Below are positions 8,128-16,607 of a stretch of 64,000 nt of DNA, piece by piece. The notes beneath the pieces are model-generated. The model searched no databases and was not told where the DNA came from. It worked only from the letters and a program-made list of their open reading frames with translations. Source of the stretch: Phycisphaeraceae bacterium (GTDB taxonomy: Bacteria > Planctomycetota > Phycisphaerae > Phycisphaerales > SM1A02); contig SHAP01000001.1 in the NCBI GenBank assembly GCA_004213555.1, positions 124,001 to 188,000 on the forward strand, read 5' to 3'. Both the position numbers and the translations under genes were made by a program. Every line of letters starts with the position of its first letter. Position 1 is the stretch's first letter.

Positions 8128-8924
8128 GGGCTGGGTTCCAAGACCAACCCAATCGGTGGACCCGAGACTTCACGGGGCCGTGGCCGCCAATAGGCCAGTT
8201 GATCAAAAAAACCTGGATCTTGGTCGTACACCGGAAAAACGTACGGCTTGGACCGGGCAAACAGTTGACCTTCTCGACGGGAGGCATTGATGGCAGATTG
8301 CCACAACGCAGAGTCCGTGCCGTGGTCCATACCGGTCAACCGTCGGAGTCCCGCTTTCCCGGCTTCGACAATGGCGTATCGAGACGCATCCAAGGAAGAG
8401 ACCAAGGCATCGACGGCAAGATCATTTTCGTATTGAGACAACGCCACCGTGAGGTCGCGCCGCACTTGGATATCTTCTTGTGGGTCGTTGGCGCTTTCTG
8501 CAAGAAATGGGATCAATTCTGGCATGTGCACACGCTGGGCGAAAATTGCCGCAGCCCTGCGTTCGACCCGATGCGTGGAAGTCAATGCGGTTTGAAACAA
8601 CGGAGCATCTTCTGGACCGCCATGTCGGGCCAAGGCCAACAATGCGGCGGCCCGAACCGCAGGATCAGAATCAGCGCCGGCCATGAGGCGATACACCGGG
8701 CCGAAGGCATCATTGTCTCCCCATGACTGATGGGTCACTCGAAAAAGGGCCTCCCGACGATCATCAGGACGATCGGACTTCAACCGTCTTGACTCCGCCG
8801 CTACCGGATTGATGAAATTCTCCACCAGCAAAGTGGTGTCTTCTTGAAGTGCACCGAAGTCTTCCTGAATGGTGTCCAATGCCGAGCACCCGGTCAATAC
8901 CACCAACGTGGTTGAAATCAACAT
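8124..8924 (-). CDS. HEAT-repeat lipoprotein
   Basis: Starting at ATG 8924 the protein has a short signal ending in the lipobox LTGC, so it should be lipidated and membrane-anchored. Most of the 266 residues are alpha-helical repeats (DPAVRAAALLALARHG, HRVERRAAAIFAQRVHM, EDIQVRRDLTVALSQYENDL) of the HEAT/PBS-lyase type, usually a protein-binding scaffold. The C-terminus (VFPVYDQDPGFFDQLAYW) is not a repeat. GTG 8942 is in frame but would spoil the signal peptide. It is first in the operon and divergent from a metallo-beta-lactamase-fold gene 40 bases away. Function unknown. Confidence 0.82.
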   Translation of the reverse strand: MLISTTLVVLTGCSALDTIQEDFGALQEDTTLLVENFINPVAAESRRLKSDRPDDRREALFRVTHQSWGDNDAFGPVYRLMAGADSDPAVRAAALLALARHGGPEDAPLFQTALTSTHRVERRAAAIFAQRVHMPELIPFLAESANDPQEDIQVRRDLTVALSQYENDLAVDALVSSLDASRYAIVEAGKAGLRRLTGMDHGTDSALWQSAINASRREGQLFARSKPYVFPVYDQDPGFFDQLAYWRPRPREVSGPPIGLVLEPSP

Positions 8925-8964
8925 GCATGGGACTCTGGGCACAGGGGGATACTATCCACCGATC

Positions 8965-9612
8965 ATGGCTTTTGACGTCTATTCGATACCTTTGGGGCCT
9001 TGGCAAACCAACGCTCTTGTTCTGCAAAGCACCAACAACGAGGTGACCATCTGCGATCCGGGGATGGACCCCGCTCCCCTGCTTGACCACCTGCAGCAAC
9101 ATGACCTGCTGGTGAAGCAGATCATCCTGACCCACGCCCATGTGGATCACATTGCCGGCATCGATGCTGTGAGCCATTGCTTTGGCGACCCGCCGATTCT
9201 GGTGCACCCCGAGGAACAACAATGGCTCAACCAACCTGAATTGAACCTCTCATCCCTCTCAGGCTTCGACGTCACCAGTCGACCTGCAACCGGCACCATC
9301 GTCGACGGCCAGTCCGTTTCTGTTGGGGTCGAAGAGGCAAAGGTATGGCATCTTCCAGGCCATTCTCCAGGGTCGATCGGCTTGTATTTCCAAACCAAAA
9401 ACATTTTGATCGGTGGAGACACCCTGTTCCAAGGCTCGATCGGAAGAACAGATTTCCCCACCAGCGAGCCAGAGGCCATGGAAGCTTCCCTTCGTCGCTT
9501 GCTCACGCTGCCTGATGAGACACGCGTGTATCCCGGGCATGGCCCCAGCACCACCATCGGTCAGGAACGGCAGACCAACCCCTTCCTGAGGGCACTCGTC
9601 GCAACCTCCTGA
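8965..9612 (+). CDS. Metallo-beta-lactamase-fold hydrolase, glyoxalase II-like
   Basis: A 215-residue cytoplasmic MBL-fold enzyme. Metal ligands are visible in order: THAHVDH (HxHxDH, about 54-60), HLPGHSPG (about 131-138), GGDTLFQGSIGRTDFP (Asp about 152) and YPGHGP near the C-terminus. The TLFxxSIGRTDxP pattern is typical of glyoxalase II-like and persulfide-dioxygenase-like hydrolases; thioester or related ester substrates are likely. The ATG at 8965 is chosen because the strand MAFDVYSIPLGPWQTNALVL is the normal fold start. The frame runs upstream to 8869 but would overlap the divergent lipoprotein gene. Confidence 0.88.
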   Translation: MAFDVYSIPLGPWQTNALVLQSTNNEVTICDPGMDPAPLLDHLQQHDLLVKQIILTHAHVDHIAGIDAVSHCFGDPPILVHPEEQQWLNQPELNLSSLSGFDVTSRPATGTIVDGQSVSVGVEEAKVWHLPGHSPGSIGLYFQTKNILIGGDTLFQGSIGRTDFPTSEPEAMEASLRRLLTLPDETRVYPGHGPSTTIGQERQTNPFLRALVATS

Positions 9613-9623
9613 AGCGCAACTTC

Positions 9624-10733
9624 TCAGCGGTTGCGTGCTTCACGAGGATCAGCCACCGTTGCAATTCGATCCAAACTCATCAAAGCCATGGCGGTGCCGT
9701 AGTTTGCTGTTCGGACCAATCTTGGATCTGTGGGGTCGCGATCATTCCAGGTTCCTCCAGGGTCTCGCACCTGTTCTAACCTTGCCCGCAGCAGCCTGGC
9801 GTACTCCCCTCGCTCTCTCCGAGGAAGAAGCATGATGGCTCGAGAAGCCTGATCGTGGGCGTACATGAAGTAGTACGGCGCGACGCCAAATGGAGCCACA
9901 TGGGTACCACGTTGCTGGCGCCGTTCTTCCAACCGCTCCCAATGGGCAAAGAAAGAGTCCAAAGCACCACGCAACTTGGAAAGATCCTCAGAACCAACCT
10001 CCACCAAGTACGACTCAACCGCCAACATGCGACCGGTGCTGCCAGGGACGGGGTCCGGACGGCTTCCTGCGTAGGCTTGGCCTCCGGACTTGGTCCGCGA
10101 TCGAAGCAAGGCTGCATCACCTCGTTCGAGGACCTCTTTGGGGAAGACGTGTCCATGCTGCATCGCCAATCGGAGAGCTCGCAGGGTCGGAACGGTCATG
10201 AATGGAGAAGCCTCACCCGGGGTTCCCGTCGCGAAGCCAGAACGACGGGAATAGTTCCAGCCTCCAGATTGAATTTCTGTGGCCAAGATGCCTCCGAGCG
10301 CGTGTCGTTCAGCCTGTCGATGGGAAGCCAGTGCAGGTTCCGGGACAAGATTGTCTCGACGAAGCATGATCAAGGTTTCGAGGGCGTAACACCACCCCCA
10401 ACCTCGGACGTCATAGGTCTCCGAAAAAACATGGGCCATGCCGGGATGGTCCATGGCCTCGACCAAAAAGGAGCGGGCTCGCTCCATCGCCGCATTTCGA
10501 TCTTTGGCCCGGACATCGTCAGCTGGCAAAGTGAGCAGAGCCTGCATCACGATGGCCGTACCTCCCACTCGGTACCCAATAGGATTTTGAAGCCCTTGAG
10601 AGCCACGCACCCGGTACACCCCTCGGTATGGCCATTCGACCTTGTTCTCCTGACGGTCCAGCAAGAAATCCACTGCCGTAGAGCGAACTTCTGCCAAATC
10701 AATTGCGGCCAAAATCAACAGCGGAATCATCAT
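9624..10733 (-). CDS. Terpenoid-cyclase/prenyltransferase-type alpha-alpha toroid protein
   Basis: The 369-residue protein begins with a short hydrophobic stretch (MMIPLLILAAIDLAEV) that may be a signal peptide. It then shows repeated helix-pair units with Gly/Trp turns typical of the alpha-alpha toroid fold (TAIVMQALLTL, WGWCYALETLIMLRR, GGWNYSRRSG, GGQAYAGSRPDPVPG, NYGTAMALMSL). Planctomycetes carry many such proteins; catalytic DxDD or zinc-site motifs of squalene cyclases or prenyltransferases are not visible, so enzymatic activity is doubtful. Divergent from trmL with a 20-base gap, convergent with the MBL gene. Confidence 0.72.
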   Translation of the reverse strand: MMIPLLILAAIDLAEVRSTAVDFLLDRQENKVEWPYRGVYRVRGSQGLQNPIGYRVGGTAIVMQALLTLPADDVRAKDRNAAMERARSFLVEAMDHPGMAHVFSETYDVRGWGWCYALETLIMLRRDNLVPEPALASHRQAERHALGGILATEIQSGGWNYSRRSGFATGTPGEASPFMTVPTLRALRLAMQHGHVFPKEVLERGDAALLRSRTKSGGQAYAGSRPDPVPGSTGRMLAVESYLVEVGSEDLSKLRGALDSFFAHWERLEERRQQRGTHVAPFGVAPYYFMYAHDQASRAIMLLPRRERGEYARLLRARLEQVRDPGGTWNDRDPTDPRLVRTANYGTAMALMSLDRIATVADPREARNR

Positions 10734-10753
10734 GGGTCATAGAGTACGGCACG

Positions 10754-11245
10754 ATGTTTCACGTCGTCCTTCATGCCCCCGAGATCCCCAACAACACGGG
10801 AAACATCGGTCGTACCGTGGCTGTGACCGGTGGGGTGCTTCATCTGATCCACCCTCTTGGGTTTGAGATTGACGAAAAAGCGGTCCGGCGAGCGGGCCTT
10901 GATTACTGGGAACGCCTTGATGTTCGGGAATATGCTGATTTTGAGACATACCTGCACAAAGCCGATCCACAGCGCCTCTTTTTGTTCACCGCGAAGGCAG
11001 GCGCGACGCCCTGGCAAACCAAGATGCAAGTTGGAGATCATCTTCTCTTCGGAGGAGAATCGCAGGGTGTCCCCGACAGCGTGCTTGAAACGGTCAAAAC
11101 ACGCTTTGGTCCAACGGCCCTGCTGAAGCTACCGATGCTTGCTGGACCACGCCGTCCCAGTTTGAATTTGGGATCAACCGTCTGCGCGGCTTTGTACGAA
11201 GGCGTCCGCCAGAACTTCGACCAGTTTGGCATGACCCTAGAATGA
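10754..11245 (+). CDS. trmL: tRNA (cytidine/uridine-34 2'-O)-methyltransferase
   Basis: A small SPOUT methyltransferase of 163 residues that methylates the wobble ribose of tRNA-Leu isoacceptors in characterised members. Motifs: HAPEIPNNTGNIGRT near the N-terminus, LLFGGESQGVP in the middle and the knot motif LPMLAGPRRPSLNLGSTVCA near the C-terminus. These are the three conserved SPOUT boxes, and the length is normal for TrmL. ATG 10754 matches the usual N-terminus; the open frame upstream to 10703 overlaps the divergent toroid gene. glyA follows 6 bases downstream. Confidence 0.92.
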   Translation: MFHVVLHAPEIPNNTGNIGRTVAVTGGVLHLIHPLGFEIDEKAVRRAGLDYWERLDVREYADFETYLHKADPQRLFLFTAKAGATPWQTKMQVGDHLLFGGESQGVPDSVLETVKTRFGPTALLKLPMLAGPRRPSLNLGSTVCAALYEGVRQNFDQFGMTLE

Positions 11246-11251
11246 AATCAT

Positions 11252-12511
11252 ATGGCCACCACAACCGACCCACTGTCTGCACTTCGTTCCACCGATCCTC
11301 ATCTGGCCGCCATGCTCGACCGAGAAGCGGAAAGGCAAGACTCAACCCTTGAGTTTATTGCCAGTGAAAATCACACCTCGAAGGCAGTGATGGAAGCCAC
11401 AGGATCTTGGCTGACGAACAAATACGCAGAGGGGTACCCCGGGAAACGGTATTACGGGGGGTGTGAATTCCACGATCAAATCGAAGACCTTGCTCGCGAT
11501 CGTGCCAAGAAGTTGTTTGGCTGCCAATTTGCGAATGTTCAACCGCACTGCGGAGCAAATGCAAACATTGCCGCTTTTATGGCATTGCTTCAACCAGGCG
11601 ACCGAGTTCTAAGTTTGCCCATTGCGCATGGCGGGCACCTTTCCCATGGGCTGAAGCCCAATTTCTCGGGAACATTCTTTGAGATTCACGACTACATTTT
11701 GGATGCCGACACCGAATTGCTTGACATGGAGCACGTTCGTGACCGAGCGTTGGAATGCAAGCCCAAGCTGATCATCTGCGGTTTCAGCGCGTATCCACGC
11801 GTGATTGACTTTGCAAAATTTCGTGAAATCGCTGATGAGGTTGGCGCTTACCTGATGGCCGATATCGCGCACATCGCGGGACTGGTGGCCGGCGGGGTTC
11901 ACCCCTCACCATTCCCACATGCTGATGTGGTCACAACCACCACCCACAAGACCCTCCGTGGTCCACGTGGTGGGTTGATCTTGAGCAACGATGAAGACAT
12001 TGCCAAAAAGATCGACCGCAAAGTATTCCCAGGCTCCCAAGGTGGACCTCTGATGCACGTCATTGCCGCCAAAGCCCAAGCATTCGGCGAGGCACTGGAA
12101 CCTTCATTTCAGGAATACCAAACCCATGTGGTTGCCAACGCCAAAGCGCTCGCCAAGGGTCTGACCGGTCACGGGTTCCGTCTCTGCTCGGGCGGCACGG
12201 ACAACCACTTGCTGCTGGTTGACCTGAGAGACCGAGACGCGGACCTCACCGGTGCCGAAGTTGAAGCATGGCTGGGTGAAGCAGGAATCGTGGTCAACAA
12301 AAATGGCATTCCCAACGATCCTCGTTCTCCCATGGTGACCAGTGGCCTGAGATTCGGAACACCTGCAACCACCACCCGTGGTCTTGGTGAAGCCGAAATG
12401 CAACAAGTTGCCGACTGGATCGAACGCGTGGTTGCGTCACGAGGAGAAGCAGCCGCATCTGTTCGAGAGGAAGTTCGTTCACTCTGCGTTCAATTCCCCC
12501 TCCCCCATTGA
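11252..12511 (+). CDS. glyA: Serine hydroxymethyltransferase
   Basis: A PLP enzyme that converts serine and tetrahydrofolate to glycine and 5,10-methylene-tetrahydrofolate. The 419 residues match the normal length. Visible motifs: [15 protein letters not shown] at the N-terminus, [17 protein letters not shown] (substrate site), [10 protein letters not shown], and the PLP lysine in [14 protein letters not shown] (about residue 232). The C-terminus has [13 protein letters not shown]. It lies close behind trmL and is followed by the EEP protein gene after 30 bases, so the three may be co-transcribed. Confidence 0.96.
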   Translation: MATTTDPLSALRSTDPHLAAMLDREAERQDSTLEFIASENHTSKAVMEATGSWLTNKYAEGYPGKRYYGGCEFHDQIEDLARDRAKKLFGCQFANVQPHCGANANIAAFMALLQPGDRVLSLPIAHGGHLSHGLKPNFSGTFFEIHDYILDADTELLDMEHVRDRALECKPKLIICGFSAYPRVIDFAKFREIADEVGAYLMADIAHIAGLVAGGVHPSPFPHADVVTTTTHKTLRGPRGGLILSNDEDIAKKIDRKVFPGSQGGPLMHVIAAKAQAFGEALEPSFQEYQTHVVANAKALAKGLTGHGFRLCSGGTDNHLLLVDLRDRDADLTGAEVEAWLGEAGIVVNKNGIPNDPRSPMVTSGLRFGTPATTTRGLGEAEMQQVADWIERVVASRGEAAASVREEVRSLCVQFPLPH

Positions 12512-12541
12512 TTGATTCTTCAATCCATTCTGGAAATACCC

Positions 12542-13960
12542 ATGATCCCACTTCTAGTTCTCGCTGCCGCTGATGCCATCGTGATGGATGGTGACTTCAA
12601 TGACTGGGACAATGTGACCAACACCATGTGTGTGGACGCGTTCGATGCCGCAGCGGGCGGCCCAGACTTGGGCACGACCAAGTGGACCGCCAACGGGGAC
12701 ACCCTTCATTTGTGGCTTGAGCTCTGCACCAAAGATGGCCCCATGTTGAATCTGCAGGCGATGGACTACCGGCTGCTGCTGGTGATGGACACGGATGGCC
12801 GGCCCCAGAGTGGGTCAAACTGCCACGGGCTTCCCGGAACTGAAGCGATGCTGTCCATGCCTGGTCCAGATCGAAAAGACCCCAACAAGCCTGGGATGGG
12901 TGCTGCCCTGCTCGCCCCAGATGGCAAGAGATATCAAGCCGGGTGGGTCAAAAGTGGGACACAACCTGCATGGTCTGCCGGGATTGCCACCGCACCAGCA
13001 ACTTCTGGCCGTGCCTTTGAATTCTCGGTGGGACGAAGAGCAAACTTTTTAAGCGCGAATTCTGCCACGCTGAAATGGGTGGTTTTGGATGCTGCCGGTG
13101 GGGTGATTGACGAAACGCCAGCCTCGACGATCGCCTTGCCCAAATTTACCCCGGCCAAACCAACCATGGCGTCATCTTCCGACTTTGATCGAACTGCTGA
13201 TGTCGACTTCCGTCTGGTGAACTGGAATGTGGAATGGGGCAACCTTCTGGATGAGCGAGAGCCCGCGGGGCGGTTGCTCGCCGCCCTTGCCCCCGATGCC
13301 ATATTGCTCCAAGAGATGATGACCGAGCAAGATGAGGATGAGATCGTCGCCATGTTGGAAGAAGCCATGCCGGTCAACGGAGGGTGGAACGTTCAGGTTG
13401 GAAAAGCAGGCGGAAGGATCCGATGCGCCGTCGCCATTCGAGGCGATCGTGTGGCCTCGGTTCCAGGACTGTCCACGGTGGCCACCAATCGGTCCGCGGC
13501 CGCGGCCATTCGGACCGATTCGGGTCCAGTCACTCTGATCGCAACCCACTTGAAGTGCTGCGGCCGAGATGGTTCCAAAGAAGACACCAAACGAATCAGT
13601 GAAGCAGAGGAACTGCGTGATGCCATTGCCAAAAAACTTGGACAGTCGCACCGAGTGGTTCTGGCCGGGGACCTGAATCTCGTGGGAAGCCAAATTCCAC
13701 TGCAACGACTCGAGGAATCTGGCCTGACCACCATCGACATGCGACAACCTGACAACGCGACCACGGCGACCTGGGACAACGAATCCAGCAGTTTCTTGCC
13801 TGGCCGATTGGATTATGTCCTGCACAGTCGTCAATTGAGTCCAACCATGGCAGTGGTGTTTGACACCAAAGACGTGGATCCATCCTGGCTCCCGCACTCT
13901 TTGCGTCGGGAAGCCAGCGACCACCTCCCGCTGGTGGTGGATTTCAAAGTGAATCGGTGA
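12542..13960 (+). CDS. Secreted endonuclease/exonuclease/phosphatase-fold protein with N-terminal CBM9-like domain
   Basis: From ATG 12542 the 472-residue protein starts with a hydrophobic signal-like stretch (MIPLLVLAAADA). Residues about 14-210 look like a CBM9/DOMON-type beta-sandwich (MDGDFNDWDNV, LHLWLELC, YRLLLVMDTDG). The second half is an EEP domain with the expected active-site motifs: NWNVEWGN, LLQEMM, ATHLKC, LAGDLNLVG, LDYVLHSRQL and SDHLPLVVDF. The fold cuts DNA, RNA, phosphoinositides or phosphodiesters; the secreted location suggests nutrient scavenging or a surface role. TTG 12512 also opens the frame but lacks a signal peptide. It overlaps ogt by 4 bases. Confidence 0.83.
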   Translation: MIPLLVLAAADAIVMDGDFNDWDNVTNTMCVDAFDAAAGGPDLGTTKWTANGDTLHLWLELCTKDGPMLNLQAMDYRLLLVMDTDGRPQSGSNCHGLPGTEAMLSMPGPDRKDPNKPGMGAALLAPDGKRYQAGWVKSGTQPAWSAGIATAPATSGRAFEFSVGRRANFLSANSATLKWVVLDAAGGVIDETPASTIALPKFTPAKPTMASSSDFDRTADVDFRLVNWNVEWGNLLDEREPAGRLLAALAPDAILLQEMMTEQDEDEIVAMLEEAMPVNGGWNVQVGKAGGRIRCAVAIRGDRVASVPGLSTVATNRSAAAAIRTDSGPVTLIATHLKCCGRDGSKEDTKRISEAEELRDAIAKKLGQSHRVVLAGDLNLVGSQIPLQRLEESGLTTIDMRQPDNATTATWDNESSSFLPGRLDYVLHSRQLSPTMAVVFDTKDVDPSWLPHSLRREASDHLPLVVDFKVNR

Positions 13961-14463
13961 ACGCCGAACCTCCAGAAATCCGAATTCGGAAAATCGCCAC
14001 CCCATTCGGGACCATGGTGCTCAGGGGACAACAACACTTTGATGTGAGTTGGGAGACCACCCCCCCAATTCAAGGACTCGAGGACGACAGCCTCCACCCA
14101 GATCTGGTGTTGGCCGTTGAGCGGTGGTGCACTGGATTGCCGGTCAACCTGGAACCATGGCTGCCAAGAGGTGAAGATTTCAACAGCCGGGTACGCCGGG
14201 CTTGTGCTCAGATTCCTTGGGCTGAAACCAGAACGTACGGCCAGCTGGCACAATTGGCCGGTTCCCCCAAAGCCAGTCGCGCGGTTGGTCAAGCCATGCG
14301 TCGGAACCCGCTGCCTTTGCTCATCCCCTGCCACCGTGTCGTGGGCGCCTCTGGTTTGGGTGGATACGCTGGTGAAAATCAAAATGGGCCCCAACTTGCA
14401 AGAAAGCGGGCAATCTTGGCCTTCGAGCAAGATGTCCACCAAACCGAGACCGGTTCCATATAG
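13957..14463 (+). CDS. ogt: Methylated-DNA-protein cysteine methyltransferase
   Basis: A suicide DNA-repair protein that takes alkyl groups from O6-alkylguanine onto its own cysteine. The active-site motif IPCHRVVG is at about residues 125-132, preceded by the winged-helix DNA-binding region (FNSRVRRACAQIPWAETRTYGQLAQLAG) and followed by LGGYAGEN. The 168-residue length is normal for the Ogt/AGT family without an Ada domain. The GTG start overlaps the previous TGA (GTGA), indicating coupled translation with the EEP-fold gene, although a shared function is not obvious. Confidence 0.94.
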   Translation: MNAEPPEIRIRKIATPFGTMVLRGQQHFDVSWETTPPIQGLEDDSLHPDLVLAVERWCTGLPVNLEPWLPRGEDFNSRVRRACAQIPWAETRTYGQLAQLAGSPKASRAVGQAMRRNPLPLLIPCHRVVGASGLGGYAGENQNGPQLARKRAILAFEQDVHQTETGSI

Positions 14464-14476
14464 AATTATGTTTTCA

Positions 14477-14550
14477 CCGCGCTTAGCTCAGTTGGCCAGA
14501 GCGGCTCGTTTACACCGAGTAGGTCGCTGGTTCGAGTCCAGCAGCGCGGA
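14477..14550 (+). tRNA. tRNA-Val (anticodon UAC)
   Basis: A complete cloverleaf can be folded. Acceptor stem CCGCGCT/AGCGCGG (7 bp); D-stem GCTC/GAGC; anticodon stem GCTCG/CGAGT closing the loop TTTACAC, giving anticodon TAC; T-stem GCTGG/CCAGC around TTCGAGT. The discriminator base is A at 14550, and CCA is not encoded (CTC follows). The downstream lipoprotein gene starts only 4 bases after the tRNA, so its mRNA must begin within or upstream of the tRNA or be released by tRNA processing. Confidence 0.95.
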
Positions 14551-14553
14551 CTC

Positions 14554-16533
14554 ATGGTCAATGCACGCAAGACATTGCCGAACCTCTCCTTCGCCCTAAG
14601 TTTGGCTTGGTTGTCTTTGGTGGCCTGCCAACCGACCGTGGAAAGACTGGAAGACAGTGCCCCCGCCTCCACTCGGGTTCGGGCCGACTTCCGATTGGAT
14701 GTCCCTCAAGTGATGCGTGGCACGGTCGCCCAAGAATCCATTTTGGTGGGATTCGAGCCGGTGGCTGTCGAAGGGTATGGCCTGGTCGTGGGACTGGATG
14801 GCACCGGCTGCACCACAATGCCACCCGATCTCAGAGCGCACATGTCTGCGGATATGACGCGAAGGGGCATCGGTCCTTCCGGCAGTCAAGGCAGCGCCCC
14901 CCCTCCAGAGCGCATGCTCAATGATCCCCGGACCGCCGTGGTCATCGTGCGTGGCACCCTTCCGCCCGGTTCAAATGCTCGACAAAAGAGAACTCCGGGG
15001 ACCCAATTCGATCTTGAAGTCATCATCGACCCGCGAACCGATGCCACCAGCTTGCTCGGCGGACGCCTCTACACCTGTGACCTGCGTCCAGCCTCCGGCA
15101 GCGGGTTGCCTCCCACCGGATCCCGCCAAGCCGATGCCTTGGGTGAAGGCAAAGGGCCACTCTTTGTGAACCCCTTCGCTCTCCGAGGGAGCGATGGTCG
15201 TGAGCTGATTGACCTCACCCGAGCCAGAATCATTGGAGGTGGGGAAGCCACCAAGCGGGTGCCGCTGAGACTTCGTCTTGCAAGCCCAAGCCACGCCCGC
15301 GCCCGCATGATCGCGAGTGCTGTGAATGCCAGGTTCCCCCAAGACCCCGGCATGCGTGACGACGTGGCCCGTGGAGAAAGCGACGAGATGATTTCGATCG
15401 CGGTACCGCCACGTTGGTCGCAAGACACAACAACCTTCGCCCAACTGTTGCGACACACCACCATTCAACAAGCCCGTCAAGAAGCTTCGGCCGCTCTGGT
15501 CGCACGAGAAGTGCAACGCAATCCACGCATGGCCCTCGACGCAGCGTGGCGGTGGCGGGCCATGGGCCCCAAAGCCTTGGCCACCACGCGAGGCCTGTAT
15601 GACGCCCCCGAACGGAGAGTTCGAGAAGCCGCTTTGAAGGCAGGAGCTTGGCTGGATGACCCCTTGGTCCTGCCCCATCTTGAGGTGTTTGCCCAAAGCG
15701 AAGATCCAGAATCGCGTCGACTTTCGGCAGTCTTGATGGCCGAACTCCCGTGGGATCCTCGTTTGGAGTTCGCGCTCACCAAATTGGTTGATGATTCCGA
15801 GCTGGACATTCGTCTGGCGGCGTATGAAGCTCTGGTTGATTTGGGATCTTCGACCGTGCGACGTGTTCGATTTCATCCTGAGTTTGAGGTGGATCTGGTC
15901 GACAGCAACGACCCCTTGATCTATGTCACCCAAACGTTGATCCCCAGAGTAGTGGTGTTCGCCCCACAGCACGAGTTGGCCCGCCCACTCTTTGCAGACT
16001 TGACCACTCAAAACATGATGGCGGTGGCTGAAGACGGCGACGATTTGGTTCGCTTGCGTTATGACGGAAAAGTCATCGGTTCCGCCCCAACACTCTTGGC
16101 ACTGGTGCAATCTTTGGCGACACCTGAAAATAGCGCTTTGGGACGCAAAGGATTTGGGCTGGACTATGCCGCGACGGTTGGAGCGCTGTATGGCATCTGC
16201 CGCAACGTCGATCGAGGTATTCCTTTCCGCGCGCAACAAGACCGGATGCTGGCAACTTTGGCCCGACGATTTGAAGTGCGTCCAGACCAAACTCGAAGCA
16301 TCCGGCAAGATTTTGATGAGGACATCACCTTCGCAATCGAAGATCCTGGTGAAGGGCGTGCCGATTTTGAGCCGCTTCCCGAAGAGTTGGCACCACCCCT
16401 ACCACCCACCGCTGAATCCAACGAGATCTCAGACTTGAACCCGTCCGCTGCCCCGCCAGACGAGCCCCGCAGGGATTTCAAACCTGAATCACCATCCACG
16501 GATCGTCCTGATTTTGATCCGCCTTCCGCCTGA
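14554..16533 (+). CDS. FlgI-like domain lipoprotein with HEAT-like repeats (non-flagellar P-ring relative)
   Basis: The signal ends in the lipobox LVAC (about residue 25), so it is probably a lipoprotein. Residues about 55-330 resemble flagellar P-ring protein FlgI: GYGLVVGLDGTGC, AVVIVRGTLPPGS, TQFDLEVIIDPRTDATSLLGGRLYTCDLRP, then an IIGGGEATK stretch. Helical HEAT-like repeats follow (VREAALKAGAWLDDPLVLPHL, ESRRLSAVLMAEL, DIRLAAYEALVDLGS), and the C-terminus is Pro/Asp/Glu rich. FlgI normally forms the periplasmic ring around the flagellar rod. There are no other flagellar genes here, and the HEAT fusion plus lipid anchor point to another envelope role. It starts 4 bases after tRNA-Val. Confidence 0.78.
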   Translation: MVNARKTLPNLSFALSLAWLSLVACQPTVERLEDSAPASTRVRADFRLDVPQVMRGTVAQESILVGFEPVAVEGYGLVVGLDGTGCTTMPPDLRAHMSADMTRRGIGPSGSQGSAPPPERMLNDPRTAVVIVRGTLPPGSNARQKRTPGTQFDLEVIIDPRTDATSLLGGRLYTCDLRPASGSGLPPTGSRQADALGEGKGPLFVNPFALRGSDGRELIDLTRARIIGGGEATKRVPLRLRLASPSHARARMIASAVNARFPQDPGMRDDVARGESDEMISIAVPPRWSQDTTTFAQLLRHTTIQQARQEASAALVAREVQRNPRMALDAAWRWRAMGPKALATTRGLYDAPERRVREAALKAGAWLDDPLVLPHLEVFAQSEDPESRRLSAVLMAELPWDPRLEFALTKLVDDSELDIRLAAYEALVDLGSSTVRRVRFHPEFEVDLVDSNDPLIYVTQTLIPRVVVFAPQHELARPLFADLTTQNMMAVAEDGDDLVRLRYDGKVIGSAPTLLALVQSLATPENSALGRKGFGLDYAATVGALYGICRNVDRGIPFRAQQDRMLATLARRFEVRPDQTRSIRQDFDEDITFAIEDPGEGRADFEPLPEELAPPLPPTAESNEISDLNPSAAPPDEPRRDFKPESPSTDRPDFDPPSA

Positions 16534-16607
16534 TCTAGGTACGATCAATCCAGACGTGGAGACGTCACTGACCACCACATGTGAAGACAAGGAGGTCTTC
16601 CCCCACC

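Noticed and set aside
14971-16308. Open frame of 445 codons on the minus strand, opposite the FlgI-like gene
   Set aside because: It is antisense to a gene with clear signal peptide, family motifs and repeats; the translated product shows no recognisable motifs and unusual composition.
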